Source: Micropterus salmoides
Taxonomy: Eukaryota; Chordata; Actinopteri; Centrarchiformes; Centrarchidae
Reading direction: 5' to 3'
Assembly: GCF_014851395.1 (NCBI RefSeq)
Contig: NW_024041150.1
Coordinates: forward strand, 39,803,437 to 39,867,436
Length of the DNA: 64,000 nt
In this document: piece after piece, positions 36,263 to 48,795 of the stretch
Layout of the letters: each line of letters begins with the position of its first letter
Position numbering within the stretch: position 1 is the stretch's first letter
Made by a program: the position numbers and the translations under genes
The notes under the pieces: generated by a model
Told to the model about the DNA's origin: nothing
What the model saw: the letters and a program-made list of their open reading frames with translations, nothing else
Database searches by the model: none

Positions 36263-39200
36263 CCATTTCACAATCTTTCCCTACTATAGTACTCCCCATA
36301 CTATAGTTGCTATGTGAAGATATTGCAGAAAGTGTGAATTTGATTTAAAAAAATAAAAAATAAAAAGTTGCATTGGATGACAAAAAAAACCCAAAAAAGA
36401 TTCTATGAACATAATCTGGGATTTGGGAGAATCAAATATCAACGTTCCAGTAAAAACAAGGGCAACTGGACTTGGTTCAAGGTACTTGAAGTTGTTTCAT
36501 CTTCAAGGTGAAGTTGTTTCTCCTTGATTTTAACCTTCCTTGGATAATATATAAGCTGATGTTTATTATACTTTATTCCATAACTTGTTTACCTGTAGAA
36601 AAAATGAACAAATTTCTGTGGTCTTTGTTAAACCTATTGTGTGTGGTTTGCTTTTCTTATCCTTTGTTTGTGTTTCTCAAGAGTTTCAGCCACTGTAAAC
36701 TAAACAAAAATAGTTTATCAGTCAAAAAAAGTAGCTAATCTCCTTCATTAAGACAGATCAGCTATGAAAAATCCCGATTGATGCAAGGAAGATGAAGTTT
36801 TGCTTTTGTTTGATCATGAGACGGATTCCAAAATGTGGCGTTTACTGTTGATGTTTAAGATCCTGGAAACACGTTCCAACATCAAACTGCTGAAAACACT
36901 TGCTGAAAAGAAATTCACCTCAATCATTGAAGGGAAGAACCAGAGCTTCTTATCTTCCTCCACCGTCATCCCTAACTGTAACCAATCCATCTCTTCCTCC
37001 TCTCCAGCTCTATTTCATCTCCTCTCTGAAGCAGGTCACATGTCTTAACGATTCTAATTTGAATTCCTGACTCTGACACTGTATTAAAGGCCACATGATT
37101 AACAGACAGAGGTCCTCTGTCTCTGACTCTAAATCTTCATGTCCTCTCCCCCATAATGAGTTGAACTATTGATTATCCCATAGATCGCACTGATGTTCTA
37201 ACATCCCTATAATATATATGACGAGGTAGAAAGAGTATTGATCTTGTAGCTATTGATGCAGGAAGTAGATCAGCTAATTAGGACAAAGGCATGAGGGATA
37301 ATGAGGATGAATAATGAAGTGACGGTGATGATTAGCTGTGAAAGAAGCAAACTGAAGCTGTGCATGTATGGTGAGTATGGTTAATAATTTGACCTAGAAT
37401 TCAATTTAAATGAGAAAACTGCATTGCCATACACTACTATTATTTAGCACTTAGAATCAGGCCACAATAAAATGTTAAAAAGAAAAAGGAAACTGAAAAT
37501 GGGACATGAATATTTGACAAACTGATATTATTATGACAATTTGAAACATCTAAGAAAAGAGAAATCTCAGTCATTTCAATATTCATTGTCCTTTTTCATC
37601 AACATTTAATGCGATAAAATGATCCTCTCTGAAAATCAATATTTGATGTTGCTATAGATGTTCTGAAAAACATAAGAAATAGGATTAACATGTCAGATCT
37701 TTGCTGTTTAATCAAATTACAAAACATGTAAAAAATTTTCTCAGATTGAGCCTGTTTCCTCTGATCAAAGGTGGTTTTATTCTATCAATCTTTTATTCTG
37801 ATAATTAGTTTAATAAAAGGCAGAGACTGTATTTGAAGTTCCATCTTCCTGTGCGGGGTTTCCCGCTGCCTTCTTTATTAGAGGTTTCCTGCCTCGCCTG
37901 GGAAAAAAAGGGCCTCTGCAGAAGAGATTATTACACTTTTATGTAATATTTAATGTATTAAGCTTCATGGAAAACGAGGGGGCCAGCATTAACCATCTTC
38001 ACCAACTAGTTTCCTGGGGGCTACCCTGCTCCACATTGGAGCATTTTCAAACCTCACCATGTTTAAACATTAAACTCTTCTCTTGAAATGAATTTTATTG
38101 AGTTTTCGTTTTAAATATTTTTATTAAAATCACAACATGAAAAAGCAAACAAATAATTCCACCACAAGGCTTCATTGCTTTCCTCACTAAAAGTTCTTCA
38201 AATTAGTATTTTGCAGATTTTTTAAAATATATTCTAAGATGAAACCACTGAGACTTCACCAGTGAAAAGATGTCATGTCTTCACTTTAATCTCTGCTGTT
38301 TCACTTTAATTACCACTGCAGAGACAGCTGCGGTTTTACAGAACAGACTGGCAGCATAAACATTAACAGATTTCAAAACTTTAAAAAATATATGGGCCAT
38401 ATATATATGTATATATGATGTTCTTTCAGTAATGCACATCATATATTCTGCTATATCTGTCTACAATATTCCAGCAGCAGCAGGATAAATTTGTAATTTC
38501 TGTTCAGCTCACAGCTGCAGGTGAAGATAACAGGTGTTAAAACCTGTGTAACACTCAGAGGAGCTTATATGTGACAACTTCAGGTTTTCATTTTCCAGCC
38601 ACAGACATTTCACCTTCAACAAGGAGTAAATATGTCAATAATGTGTCTTTCTGTGTGTGTGCATAAAGTGTCCTTTGGTTATATGTAATGTGGTTAAATC
38701 AGAAGTGAATCTCACTCACACTGTGCTTATGGAAGATATGTACATCTATATCTATTTTTATTATTCAGTCCTGTTTTTTTTCACTATTAATAAAACTGCA
38801 ATAAAATTAGGTATGTTTCCTTACACACTGGACTCACTACTTCGACAGTTTCTGTTTGTAGTGATGATAATAAAGGCTTTGTAGTATTGAAAAACAGTTT
38901 AACATCAAATAAAAGTATGAAATAACAATAACTATGGTGACAACGAGGTGAAATTCATGTGTGCAAGTTCAGTACATCTCTTTTCTTCAGATCCCTGATC
39001 CTTGAGGCCTGTGGTTAGAAGTCCAGTTTGGCTCTCAATTGACAACAGCTCTGATTCCTCTTCATGATCTTCAGCATAAGAGCTTGGAAATATATTTATC
39101 AAACAATCCACAGGCTAAAAAGTGCTATAAGAACCCTGGCTATATTTAAGCCCCTCCTCCTTGCACCCATTGAAAGAAAACCCCTTGAAGGCCTTTATTT

Positions 39201-39346
39201 TTTTAGATTTACACACTTTCAAGGATTTGAGGTCTGGGAGTCCCAAGGGCTGAATGTCTGTGGCTGAAGGGAATGAATTATTCAAATTCTCTTTTAGATC
39301 TGTGCAAACTCATAGAAGGTCTCGCTGCTGTTCTGCTACACTGCTG
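36263..39346. other. Long non-coding stretch, nothing recognised
   Basis: About 3 kb of AT-rich sequence without a credible exon, RNA gene or classified transposon. This is the quietest part of the window. Confidence 0.45.
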
Positions 39347-39846
39347 NNNNNNNNNNNNNNNNNNNNNNNNNNNNNNNNNNNNNNNNNNNNNNNNNNNNNN
39401 NNNNNNNNNNNNNNNNNNNNNNNNNNNNNNNNNNNNNNNNNNNNNNNNNNNNNNNNNNNNNNNNNNNNNNNNNNNNNNNNNNNNNNNNNNNNNNNNNNNN
39501 NNNNNNNNNNNNNNNNNNNNNNNNNNNNNNNNNNNNNNNNNNNNNNNNNNNNNNNNNNNNNNNNNNNNNNNNNNNNNNNNNNNNNNNNNNNNNNNNNNNN
39601 NNNNNNNNNNNNNNNNNNNNNNNNNNNNNNNNNNNNNNNNNNNNNNNNNNNNNNNNNNNNNNNNNNNNNNNNNNNNNNNNNNNNNNNNNNNNNNNNNNNN
39701 NNNNNNNNNNNNNNNNNNNNNNNNNNNNNNNNNNNNNNNNNNNNNNNNNNNNNNNNNNNNNNNNNNNNNNNNNNNNNNNNNNNNNNNNNNNNNNNNNNNN
39801 NNNNNNNNNNNNNNNNNNNNNNNNNNNNNNNNNNNNNNNNNNNNNN
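39347..39846. other. Assembly gap (500 N)
   Basis: Exactly 500 N. The duplicated segment that follows starts at its right edge. Confidence 0.97.
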
Positions 39847-40373
39847 CACATGTAAATAGATGTTTAACGACAGTAATCAGACTATGGCAGGTTTATATTA
39901 GTGCCTTATAAGCATAATAAACCATTATTATGCACTTATTAAACATTAACAATGCTTCTTTGCAGCTACTGGAACTTAAGTGGAAACAGTGTTTTAAGAT
40001 GAGTAAATATTTTATTTTATATTATTATAATAAATAAATTTATAAAAATAATTAATGAAAGAAAAAATAGAAAAAGTTACTGTTTTATCTGTGAAGGACG
40101 ATATCACACTGAGACAGTGGTTCTCAACCTTTTTTGGGCCAGCGTCCCTCTTTCCATTATCCATGTCAGGTGGAAATGTTTTTAATTGTATAAAGGGAAA
40201 CACAAAATTGAGAAGGCAGGTGACAATTCAAAAATAGATAATAGAATATAATCTAGTGAGTTTCTCCTGTAGATCAACTTATTTAATATGATCCCTGTCG
40301 AGTCTCCCTCCTCTTTTGTGTTTGGAGAAGTAACTTCTTTAAATGTCATTGTGACTCCTTTTCATCTCAGCAC

Positions 40374-40798
40374 TGGGTGGGGATCTCTGGTACAGCTTTA
40401 GAATGGTTTTCATCATACCTGTCCTATAGGAGGTTCTGTGTGTCTCTTAATTATTATGTCTCTTCCTTCTGTTCGGTTAAACATGGTGTGCCTCAGAGCC
40501 CGGGCTTAGGACCCATTTTTTTTCTTGTATATGCTTCCACTTGGACACATTCCAGAAACACGGTGTCTCATTTCATGTTTATGCTGATGACACACAGATC
40601 TACTGGCCCGTCAGAATCACAGACCCTGGAATATTGAGTTTACTTACCAACTGCCTCTGTGATGTCAAAAGCTGGATGTCTAATTTCCTCCAGCTGAACT
40701 AAGACAAAACAGAGATCCTGGTCATTGGGTCTCTGAACATAGCAAAGCAAATACTGTCATCTGCTGGTTCCCTGGTGAATCATATCAGGCTTGTGCAG
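40374..40798 (+). mobile_element. L2-like LINE reverse transcriptase fragment (copy A), broken
   Basis: Reads WFSSYLSYRRFCVSL, KHGVPQSPGLGP and then shifts frame; the YADDTQIYWP active-site region follows in another frame. Small deletions relative to the copy at 54085-54420 explain the breaks. The LINE is interrupted from about 40799 by another element. Confidence 0.8.
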
Positions 40799-41925
40799 AG
40801 ATGGGGACTCGAGTTAGAGACTTGGACTCGAGTGGCAAGTCACACACACAGTGACTTGAGACTCGACTTGAGACTCGTCCTCAAAAGACTCGAGACTCGA
40901 CTCGGACTCGAGCCACGGGATTCGTGAACAATGTTTATTTTTTAGGACGCGTCTGATGAGCTTGCCATTATTCCCTCCGTCCGTTACCTATAACCTGCTT
41001 ACGTAACACGTAGCATCTGCTGTGCGCGTCCGCACGTGAGAGAGGACAACAAACACCGGCAACTGCTCCGCCATTCATCATAAACTTTGGCTTTAAAACT
41101 TTATACAACAAGACCCAAACAAAGAAGCGCTGAACGCAAATATGTGGTGAGTGAACATGTTTAGCTCAGCATTGGCAATCTAACGTTAGCTTGCTTCTTG
41201 CTTCAGCTACGAGAGGTATACTCTGACTGTTGTTCGTTATGAAAAGATGAACAAGCGTTTGTTTACTTGCCAAACTTGTGGTGGTCGATCAACGTAATCA
41301 TTTACGTCCTGCTGGCTGCCATCACGTTAATTATTGCTGTTGGCTGGAAAGGGGTTATGTAACCTTAGTTTTTTTAGTTATACGTTACACTGGTTTGAGA
41401 GTCTAGTGGATTGTTGACTTACAGTAGTTTAAGCTGTCATTGATTGCATTGCACATTATATGATTGTGCTCTGTAAGTTAAAAACATGTTACAGCTTTAT
41501 TGTTGACCATGTAATTTTACAGTATTATTTAGTTAACTTTACACTGGGTTTGAAAATCAACAGGGTTTGTTGACTTACAGTAGTTTATAAGCTGTCATTA
41601 ATTGTAGACATTGTACATTAGGCTACATGGTTGTGCTTCAGGCTAAGTTAAAAACAAACAGATTTATTGTTGATTATGCAACGTCACAGTTTTATTGACT
41701 TACAGTATTTAATAAGCTGTCATTAATTGCATTGCAAATTACATGGTTGTGCTCTGTAAATGAAAAACAGATATTATATATACAGTATCCTTATAGGTAT
41801 TATAGGCGAGTTTTATTAGCTACCTGGATTGAACGCAGCAGGTGATACAACATTCGTAATAACCACGAGAGACTTGAGACTTGACTTGGACTCTAGCTCA
41901 AAGACTTGTGAGCATCATTGGGCTT
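40799..41925. mobile_element. DNA-transposon-like repeat with GACTTGGACTCGAG-rich ends, inserted in the LINE
   Basis: Starts GAGATGGGGACTCGAGTTAG and ends GACTTGGACTCTAGCTCAAAG..., giving imperfect inverted ends. The interior has about four related copies of a TTGACTTACAGTAGTTTAAG block (41410-41760). LINE coding resumes on the far side. Classification unknown; partial copies at 8185-8485 and 54521-55195. Confidence 0.6.
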
Positions 41926-41929
41926 GTTG

Positions 41930-42575
41930 CAAAAAATACAGTAATTTAAATTCCGAGCAGCACATCACAAAGCTTGTGCAATCATACTTTTACCAGCTTA
42001 GAAATATCGTGATCAACTCCAGACTGTCCAGAACTCAGCTGCCAGGCTTTTAACCAGAACAAAGAAATATGACCACATCCTCCTATTTAGCTTCATTACA
42101 CTGGCTCCCAGTATGTTTTAGAATTGACTTTAAAATTTTTTTATCACTTTTAAAGCTCTTCATGGCCTCTCGCCTTGTTTTATTTCTGACCTTTTAGTCC
42201 CATACACACCAGCACGCACCTTGAGATCCTCGGGAAGAGGTCTGTTGTCTGTTCCAGAGTCTCGACTGAAAACTAAAGGGACAGAGCGTTTGCTGTCAGG
42301 GCCCCGAGGCTCTGGAACAGCCTGCCCAGGAAATCAGGTCAGCTGAGTCAGTGAACTCTCTTAAAACATACTTTTATAGGAGAGCCTTTCCCGATCTTAT
42401 ACGACTTTATTTATCCCTTTTATTTTATTCTATTTTACTTATTTTTATTTATCTTAAGCGGGTATTTTAGTCTTTTCAATGTTTTCTTGCTTTTATCTTT
42501 TTCGTTTTTTGGGTGTTATTGTCTTTACACTTTGAAAAGTGCTCTACAAATAAAGATTTTATTATTATATCAAAA
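41930..42575 (+). mobile_element. L2-like LINE 3' end
   Basis: Coding remnants HITKLVQSYFYQLRN, SLHWLPV, FKALHGLSP and LWNSLP-type motifs, then a 3' UTR ending AAGTGCTCTACAAATAAAGA(TTT)ATTATTAT, the usual L2 tail. Confidence 0.8.
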
Positions 42576-42589
42576 ATATGATCAATGTT

Positions 42590-43250
42590 AACGTTACATT
42601 GAGACCATCTTATACGCTTTTATCCCATCACGCCTTGACTACTGCAACAGCCTTTTTATACTTGCCTGACCCATAAATCTTTTGATTGACTTGGCTTCAT
42701 TACACTGGCTCCCAGTATTTTACATTTTACATTACATTTATTCATTTAGCTGACGCTTTTATCCAAAGAAACTTATATTTGCTATATATGTCAGAGGTCG
42801 CACGCCTCTGGAGCAACTAGCGGTTAAGTCTTTCTCAGAGACACATTTGTGGATGTCGGGGTGGGGATTTGAACCCAGGACTCTCATACCCAAGGCATGT
42901 GTATTATCCACTGCGTTAGCACCACCATTGTCTATTTTACAATACTTTAAAATTTTATTGATCACTTTTAAAGCCCTTCATGGCCTCTCTCCATATTATA
43001 TCTCTGACCTTTTAGTCCCATACGCACTAGCACGTACCTTGAGGTCTTTTGTTTGTTCCAGAGTCTCGACTGAAAACTACAGGGGACCAAGCGTTTGCAG
43101 TCAGGGCCCCGAGGCTCTGAAACAGCCTGCTCAAGGAATTCAGGCGTCTGACTCAGTGAACTCTTTTAAATCCCTTCTTAAAACATACTTTTTAGAAGAG
43201 CCTTTCCTTATTTTAGTTGATTTTAATTATTTACCTATATTTCTGTATTC
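42590..43250 (+). mobile_element. Second L2-like LINE 3' fragment, split by a short dispersed repeat
   Basis: Shows the LINE landmarks CACGCCTTGACTACTGCAAC, FKALHGLSPYYISDLLVPY and FVCSRVSTEN. It is interrupted at about 42717-42938 by a repeat that begins CATTTATTCATTTAGCTGAC and includes a GGATTTGAACCCAGGACTC segment, a widespread fish repeat of unclear class. Confidence 0.75.
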
Positions 43251-43794
43251 ATGAGTTTCAAAGTGAGTTTTTTGCAGGTTTCTTTGCGGCAGAGCATGTA
43301 GATGTTTGCCGTGTGGGTTTTGATGAACCTTCACTGTAGTTTTTATATAAACTGATATTATTTCAATTGACATGAAGGTATTATTGTTTTGGAAATAGTA
43401 ATCCATTACACTACTAGTTACTGGGAAAATGAGTAAATGTAAAAAGAAAAGTAATATTATACGCTGCTAACAGTAGCCTAGCTATGAAATTACTTGTAAT
43501 TTAATGTTAGAATATTATACTAATAGAAATGATTTATACTCTAAATTAAAACTAACAAACTAAAAACATATACTGTAGTTTTCCCTCATATAAAAACAGA
43601 AATTTGTACCATAAATTGGAGCAGAAAATGTCTCCTGAAAACAGGAGATGACCAGTAATGCTCAAAATCTTCTGGGGGGACCCCAAGACCCCCCCGCACA
43701 TATATTTAAATATTTAAAAAAAATGCAGCGAAATTCAGCTATGATAAAGCAAGAAGGACAAAATAAAAGCATGGAGATGCAGATTCCTTTAAAG

Positions 43795-45245
43795 ATGCAG
43801 ACAATCCAGCTTGTCCTGCAGTGAAGTTTCATTTTATTTCTATGACAGCACAGTCTTGGTCAAGGCTGCAGTAGCTACAGCATGCCAACAATACTACTAA
43901 AAAAATATAACGGATCTTTTGACAGCAGACAAAATCTCTGACATGCCAGAAACCATCTGGTTGATTGTTGATCAAACAGCAATTAATCAGGCATTATGAT
44001 GCCTCTCATGCTGAACATGGCAGAAAGTTGTCCATCTCTCACAAAACTATTGACTATCAAGTTGCATTGTGGGTAATGTGGGCTGGTTTGGATAATAAAG
44101 TGGAATGCGTGGAATAAAAAAGACAATCTATCTGCTTTTGATCAGTTTTGATTTTTTTTTTTTAACTGTTCATCCAGAGTCTGACAATGTAATAGGAGTA
44201 CAATGATAAATCATAGAGTAATTTTTTAAGTTGTTGGCAAGTTAGTCAATTCAATTGTATTTATATAGTAGGTTTATTTTATAGTACTTGATAGGGTGTT
44301 GAGTGGATGCAAGGGTGTTAAGAGGTGTCAACAGTTCTGGGTGTTTTGTTAAGTGTTTGCTAAGGCTTTCAGGGTGGTTTCTATAAATATTTCTAGGATA
44401 TCAGGTGTATTGTGTATGTTCTATGGTGATTTGGGGTGGGTGCTACTGACCATTTAATGGTTCCTAGAGAACACTGATTGTTTACAGTGGTCACAGTTCT
44501 AGTACTAAGTAGCATCTGTTGTATTAGCAGTATAAAATCCTCGGAGGTAGATATTCCAGTGGTTCTCTTTTGAGTTGTAATGGCCAACTAGGAAGGGATC
44601 CTTGTGCAAACACAGGCTCCTTCTACAGTTTAATACAGCCATCAATGCAATATGCTGATCATCATAAAATCATATGCTAACCATTTGAATCACTGAACAA
44701 CATACGCATAATCAAAAGGGAAGGTAAAATGGTGTTGGACACTAAAGATCTTAGTCCACAGTTAACTCTGTGTGCCTTGTTGTCTCCACCCTGACCCAGA
44801 GACTGTTATGCTGGAGTGATGGAATTTGATCTGACTAAAGACCAGACTAAAGTTTAGACAGGAGCTTCAGCTAAAAACTGAATTACATCTCAGTCAGTCT
44901 CTGCTGGACAGCACCATTAGATCTTAATAAACAAACCTTTTTTTATGTTTTGTTTAAATCATCTGTATCCAGTCAAGTATTTATTTTAATTTACTCAAAC
45001 TATAGAGTTAGTTTTATATAGTTTTTATATTGGACTGGTTTAATTGTAGGCAACATGACTATATATGTATTATGAAATGATTGATCTCAATGACAAATAA
45101 AATGGCTATTTTTATTTGTAAATGTGTTTGAATGTGTTTTGGTTGTATAATCTCACACACGTCTTCATCCATGCAACACATTTGATGGTTTTTTTAAACG
45201 TTTATTTAACCAGGTGAATCTCACTGAGATTAAAATATCTTTTGC
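43795..45245 (+). repeat. Orphan GPCR downstream tail block
   Basis: Carries, in plus orientation, the same sequence order as the tails of copies 2, 3 and 4: block with TCTCTGACATGCCAG, the GGAATAAAAAAGACAAT segment, CCACC-type repeat (inverted), the GAACAACATACGCATAATC landmark, CAGTTAACTCTGTGTGCC and the ATGACAAATAAAATGG end. No receptor coding sequence lies upstream; the segmental duplication takes its place. Confidence 0.65.
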
Positions 45246-45635
45246 AAGAGAGACTTTATAATCTGATGCAGAGAAGATACATAATCTTGGAGGTTATTTA
45301 ATAGTTTGGGGTTGCAGTGGAGCTTTGTGATTAAATATGCAGCCTTACATCAAGCCCTGTGTCAGCATGAGAGACGGGAAAAGAAAATGTGCCTACTGCC
45401 ATTTACTGTGAAAGCATCAGAAAATATCAGTTTTGCAACTGCCGGTTCTTCACATAGTCATCATCGCACATATATCCATTTATATTTGGACTGAAATTCC
45501 TTTAAACAGCAGTTGCTGAGAAAAAAATGGAAGGTTAGCGACTTTCAGTTATTATTCACCCTGGAGTAAGGTGTGGTTGGGGTCTGGGAGGTCAAATAGT
45601 TGGCTAAGAAAACAACACCAGTTTAGACAAAGTGT

Positions 45636-45947
45636 TTAAAGAGGTCATATTATGTTTTTGGCCTTTTCCCTTAACTTTATTGTGTTACCATCTCCCACAG
45701 AAAACACTGCTCCTGGACTGCCTTAAAACCGCTTGATTGCAGCCTAGCCTTTACTTCTGTTACCTATCTCCGTCCTTACATTACACGAAGTGAGATGCTT
45801 CACTCGGTAGCTAAAACAGAGCGGGCAACACACAGAGTGAAAATCAGTGCTGCAGCAATGTGCAGTATGACAAAAATATGGTGTTTTTTGAAATGTAAAC
45901 CTATTCTGGTACAACACCTGAAAATGAGCATAATATGACCACTTTAA
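45636..45947. mobile_element. TTAA-flanked MITE, about 304 bp
   Basis: TTAA at 45636-45639 and 45944-45947 borders inverted termini AGAGGTCATATTATG and CATAATATGACCACT. TTAA duplication is typical of piggyBac-type insertion. No ORF inside. Confidence 0.85.
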
Positions 45948-46194
45948 GGACTTTGGCTTATTTGCATGTTACAAAACAATTAACGACCACCTGATTAAAT
46001 TTGGTCTGTTTTCTTAATTCTGTAGAAAAATAGTCTTTCCATTTCCCTTCGCTGCAGAGGTGGGGGTTAAGGGTCTGTGTGCACATGTGATTTGGTGACT
46101 TCAGAAACAATAATGCTGTTAAACTGAATGAATCTGGTAAGCCCCAAATCTACCAATGTACACTTAGATGTTGAGATTAATCGGGGCAAATCCC

Positions 46195-47184
46195 GGGCCC
46201 CGTTTCATAAAGCAGGATGAGTGGAAATTCTGAGTATGCTAAGCCTGAGATGAGGGAAAGTCTGGGTTTTCAGTTTCAGAGAGCGAGATCAGATAATCCT
46301 TAAATCAGTAACTCTGGCAACTGATGCTGTGAACCCAACCTCCTGACGAGGTTCAGTTTTAAAGGTTACATAATGTGACTATTTCTGAGTGAGGATGACT
46401 GTGGTGCAGCTGAAACAAACAGGCCTAAATAAGGATTAAATGTGAGTTTTTCATTATTACCTGCTGATAATCAGAATGTGTTATGGCAACATTAATAAAA
46501 TATGAAATGAGCAAGACTTTATTAATGTAAAATAGACGTCTAAAACTTTACAGTCAGTTTGAACCAATAGACACATTTTCCAATGCAAAAAATTAATATG
46601 CTAACCTGTTGAGTGCGACTGTGACTTTACAATCACAGGTTCACGAGTAAACTGTGTCTTATATATGATCCATACCTATTTTCATAATCATGTAGCCGAT
46701 TGCCACCGGCGTTTTGTTCTGTTAGGTTACAGCATAATCATTTAAAATCGAATTTAATGGGCTGTAGCACTTTTTCATTCATTAAGGAAATTCCAGGCTG
46801 GTAAATGATGAATGAGAAAGGCTGTATAGTAGCCTAATAATTTTAACACATTGATCCTTCTTCCACTCCTGCGTTTTAGAGGCTATCATGGTCCGCATTG
46901 GCACGCATTCATATTTCTAGCTTCACCCAATTAAAATGGAAGCTCTGCCTTTATTTATCCGTTGCCATGGTGAATTGCAGTATCAAAGCTCCATTGATGA
47001 TGGCTTTTCTTCATCCCCACGCACGCGCTTCCATCAGGCTCAACATACTGAGAGTTGATTGAACTAATTTTGATCAGCTGTTCTGGAACCACAAATTCAG
47101 AGTTTCCCACCTCAGGCTCAATCGACACAGAGCTCAGGGATAAGCTCAGAGGTTTTTAAGCCTGCTTTCTGAAACAGGGCCCCG
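46195..47184. mobile_element. Non-autonomous DNA transposon with GGGCCCCGTTTC termini
   Basis: The left end GGGCCCCGTTTCATAAAGCAG is the imperfect inverse of the right end CTGCTTTCTGAAACAGGGCCCC (47163-47184). About 990 bases, AT-rich, no transposase. Similar termini mark a PIF/Harbinger-type family common in fish; the family call is tentative. Confidence 0.75.
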
Positions 47185-47548
47185 GTGGCCCGGCCAACCT
47201 CAGGGCCGGTGGGCTGCCTTCCTGAGCTTGTTTACTAATAATGAAAAAGTTGGCAGAAGGTTGAGCGACATGGGCCAAGCCACCTTCTCCCCAGGTCTGT
47301 TGGACTATTCCATATGAACGTCTACGCAGCCCTTAGCCCCGCCCCATCCATCTCACTCACACACCACAGTGACACTGACAGTTGGGAAACGACCTACAAC
47401 AGAACATGGAAAAGCAGAGTTTAACTGAAATGGAAAAATAAGTAACTGACTCCTTCTGTAGTAGAACTAGTACCAGGGCTACAGATATCAACGCTGACCG
47501 CCACATGTTGAGACTATTAAAATTTTTTATTTCATAGCTGGACACAGC

Positions 47549-47597
<49 letters not shown>

Positions 47598-48795
47598 ACA
47601 CCACTGCACAAATCTCTCCAATACAACGCTGTCAATGTTAGAGGCTCACCACTTTTCAACACAAGCGATATTGCAAAAAAGTTTCAATAGTGTGAAAAAT
47701 GCCATCAGAGACTATTGCTCAAGGAGAGAGGAATTCCGCCCTTTACTGTAGTTATAATATTAAAATGTAATTATTTTACTCACTGCTGGCCAGCAGCAAA
47801 GTAGCAAGCATGTTATCATATGTAGCACTGTACTAATTGGAGGATGCATCATAAAGTCAATAATACGAAACAAATAAGCAGCAGTCAAAACACAGTCTAA
47901 TTCTGGTTGAACATGTTCGTGGGTCACGGCCTAAACCTGTTAGTTCAAAACTGTGTGCACCAACTGCGTGCACGCTCCGGTTCAGACCGGAAGTGCTAGC
48001 TAGCGGTAATGTTCGTGATAAAGTTCGTGGTGGGGAATGGGATTACGGTAGTAATCTTTACTCATTACCATTGATGGCAACGTTGCCGAGCACCATTGCT
48101 CTAAAAGTTGCTCTGTGTATCATCAGCTTAATTGACAGCACTTGTGATCAGGCAGGAATCTCACCGCAAAGCCACACACACATTAACTTCAGAAGCTCTG
48201 ATAATGTGCAGCTCACAGTCTGAAACGCAAGTTATTAAGTTATTAATTCATTTTTTTAAAGGAGCAAAGGCTAGGGCCATTTACGCACATCAAATTCTGC
48301 TATTATACTAAATACGTTTAATACGTTTCTCATTTCCATGACATTAAGGGCTTTTGTATACAAAATAAACTAATTGTGAAATACACAAAACAGAAGATTT
48401 ACTTTCAAAAACTTTGATTTGTGAATCTAAAATTTCCGAAGAGATTTGGGTAAAGTCAGTCATGTATATAAAGCCATAACCCTTTAGGATACAAAAATAA
48501 ATGAACAGTACTCTCCTACTTAGTGCTATATCATTGCAGCAAAATGTATTTCCTCATGCAACAAACGGAGAACCATTGTTGTTTGTACAAAGTAACTTAA
48601 TTATCACATTATTAATTTATTTTATATTTTTTATTGTTTATTTGTGAATTTGTGCTCTGGAAACATTGCAACCTAAACATTCATGGCGATGGGCGAGATA
48701 GAGAGAAAGAGAGAGAGAGATATCATGGAAACAAGGTTCTGCCACTACATATCAAAGCTTCCTCCTCACTAGAGGAAGAGGTGTCCAGGCTGCAC
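47185..48795. other. Non-coding stretch with one (CT)n microsatellite
   Basis: Includes (CT)n at 47551-47595 and a short GA-rich run at 48700-48720. No gene recognised. Confidence 0.45.

Larger units (their letters stand above)
39847..43712 (+). repeat. Segmental duplication, copy A
   Basis: Nearly identical by eye to 53544-56035, in direct orientation. Matching blocks: 39847-41471 with 53544-55195, about 42722-42858 with 55196-55325, and 43018-43712 with 55326-56035. Copy A has about 1.4 kb of extra sequence, and differences in the shared parts are mostly single bases or small indels. Confidence 0.85.
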
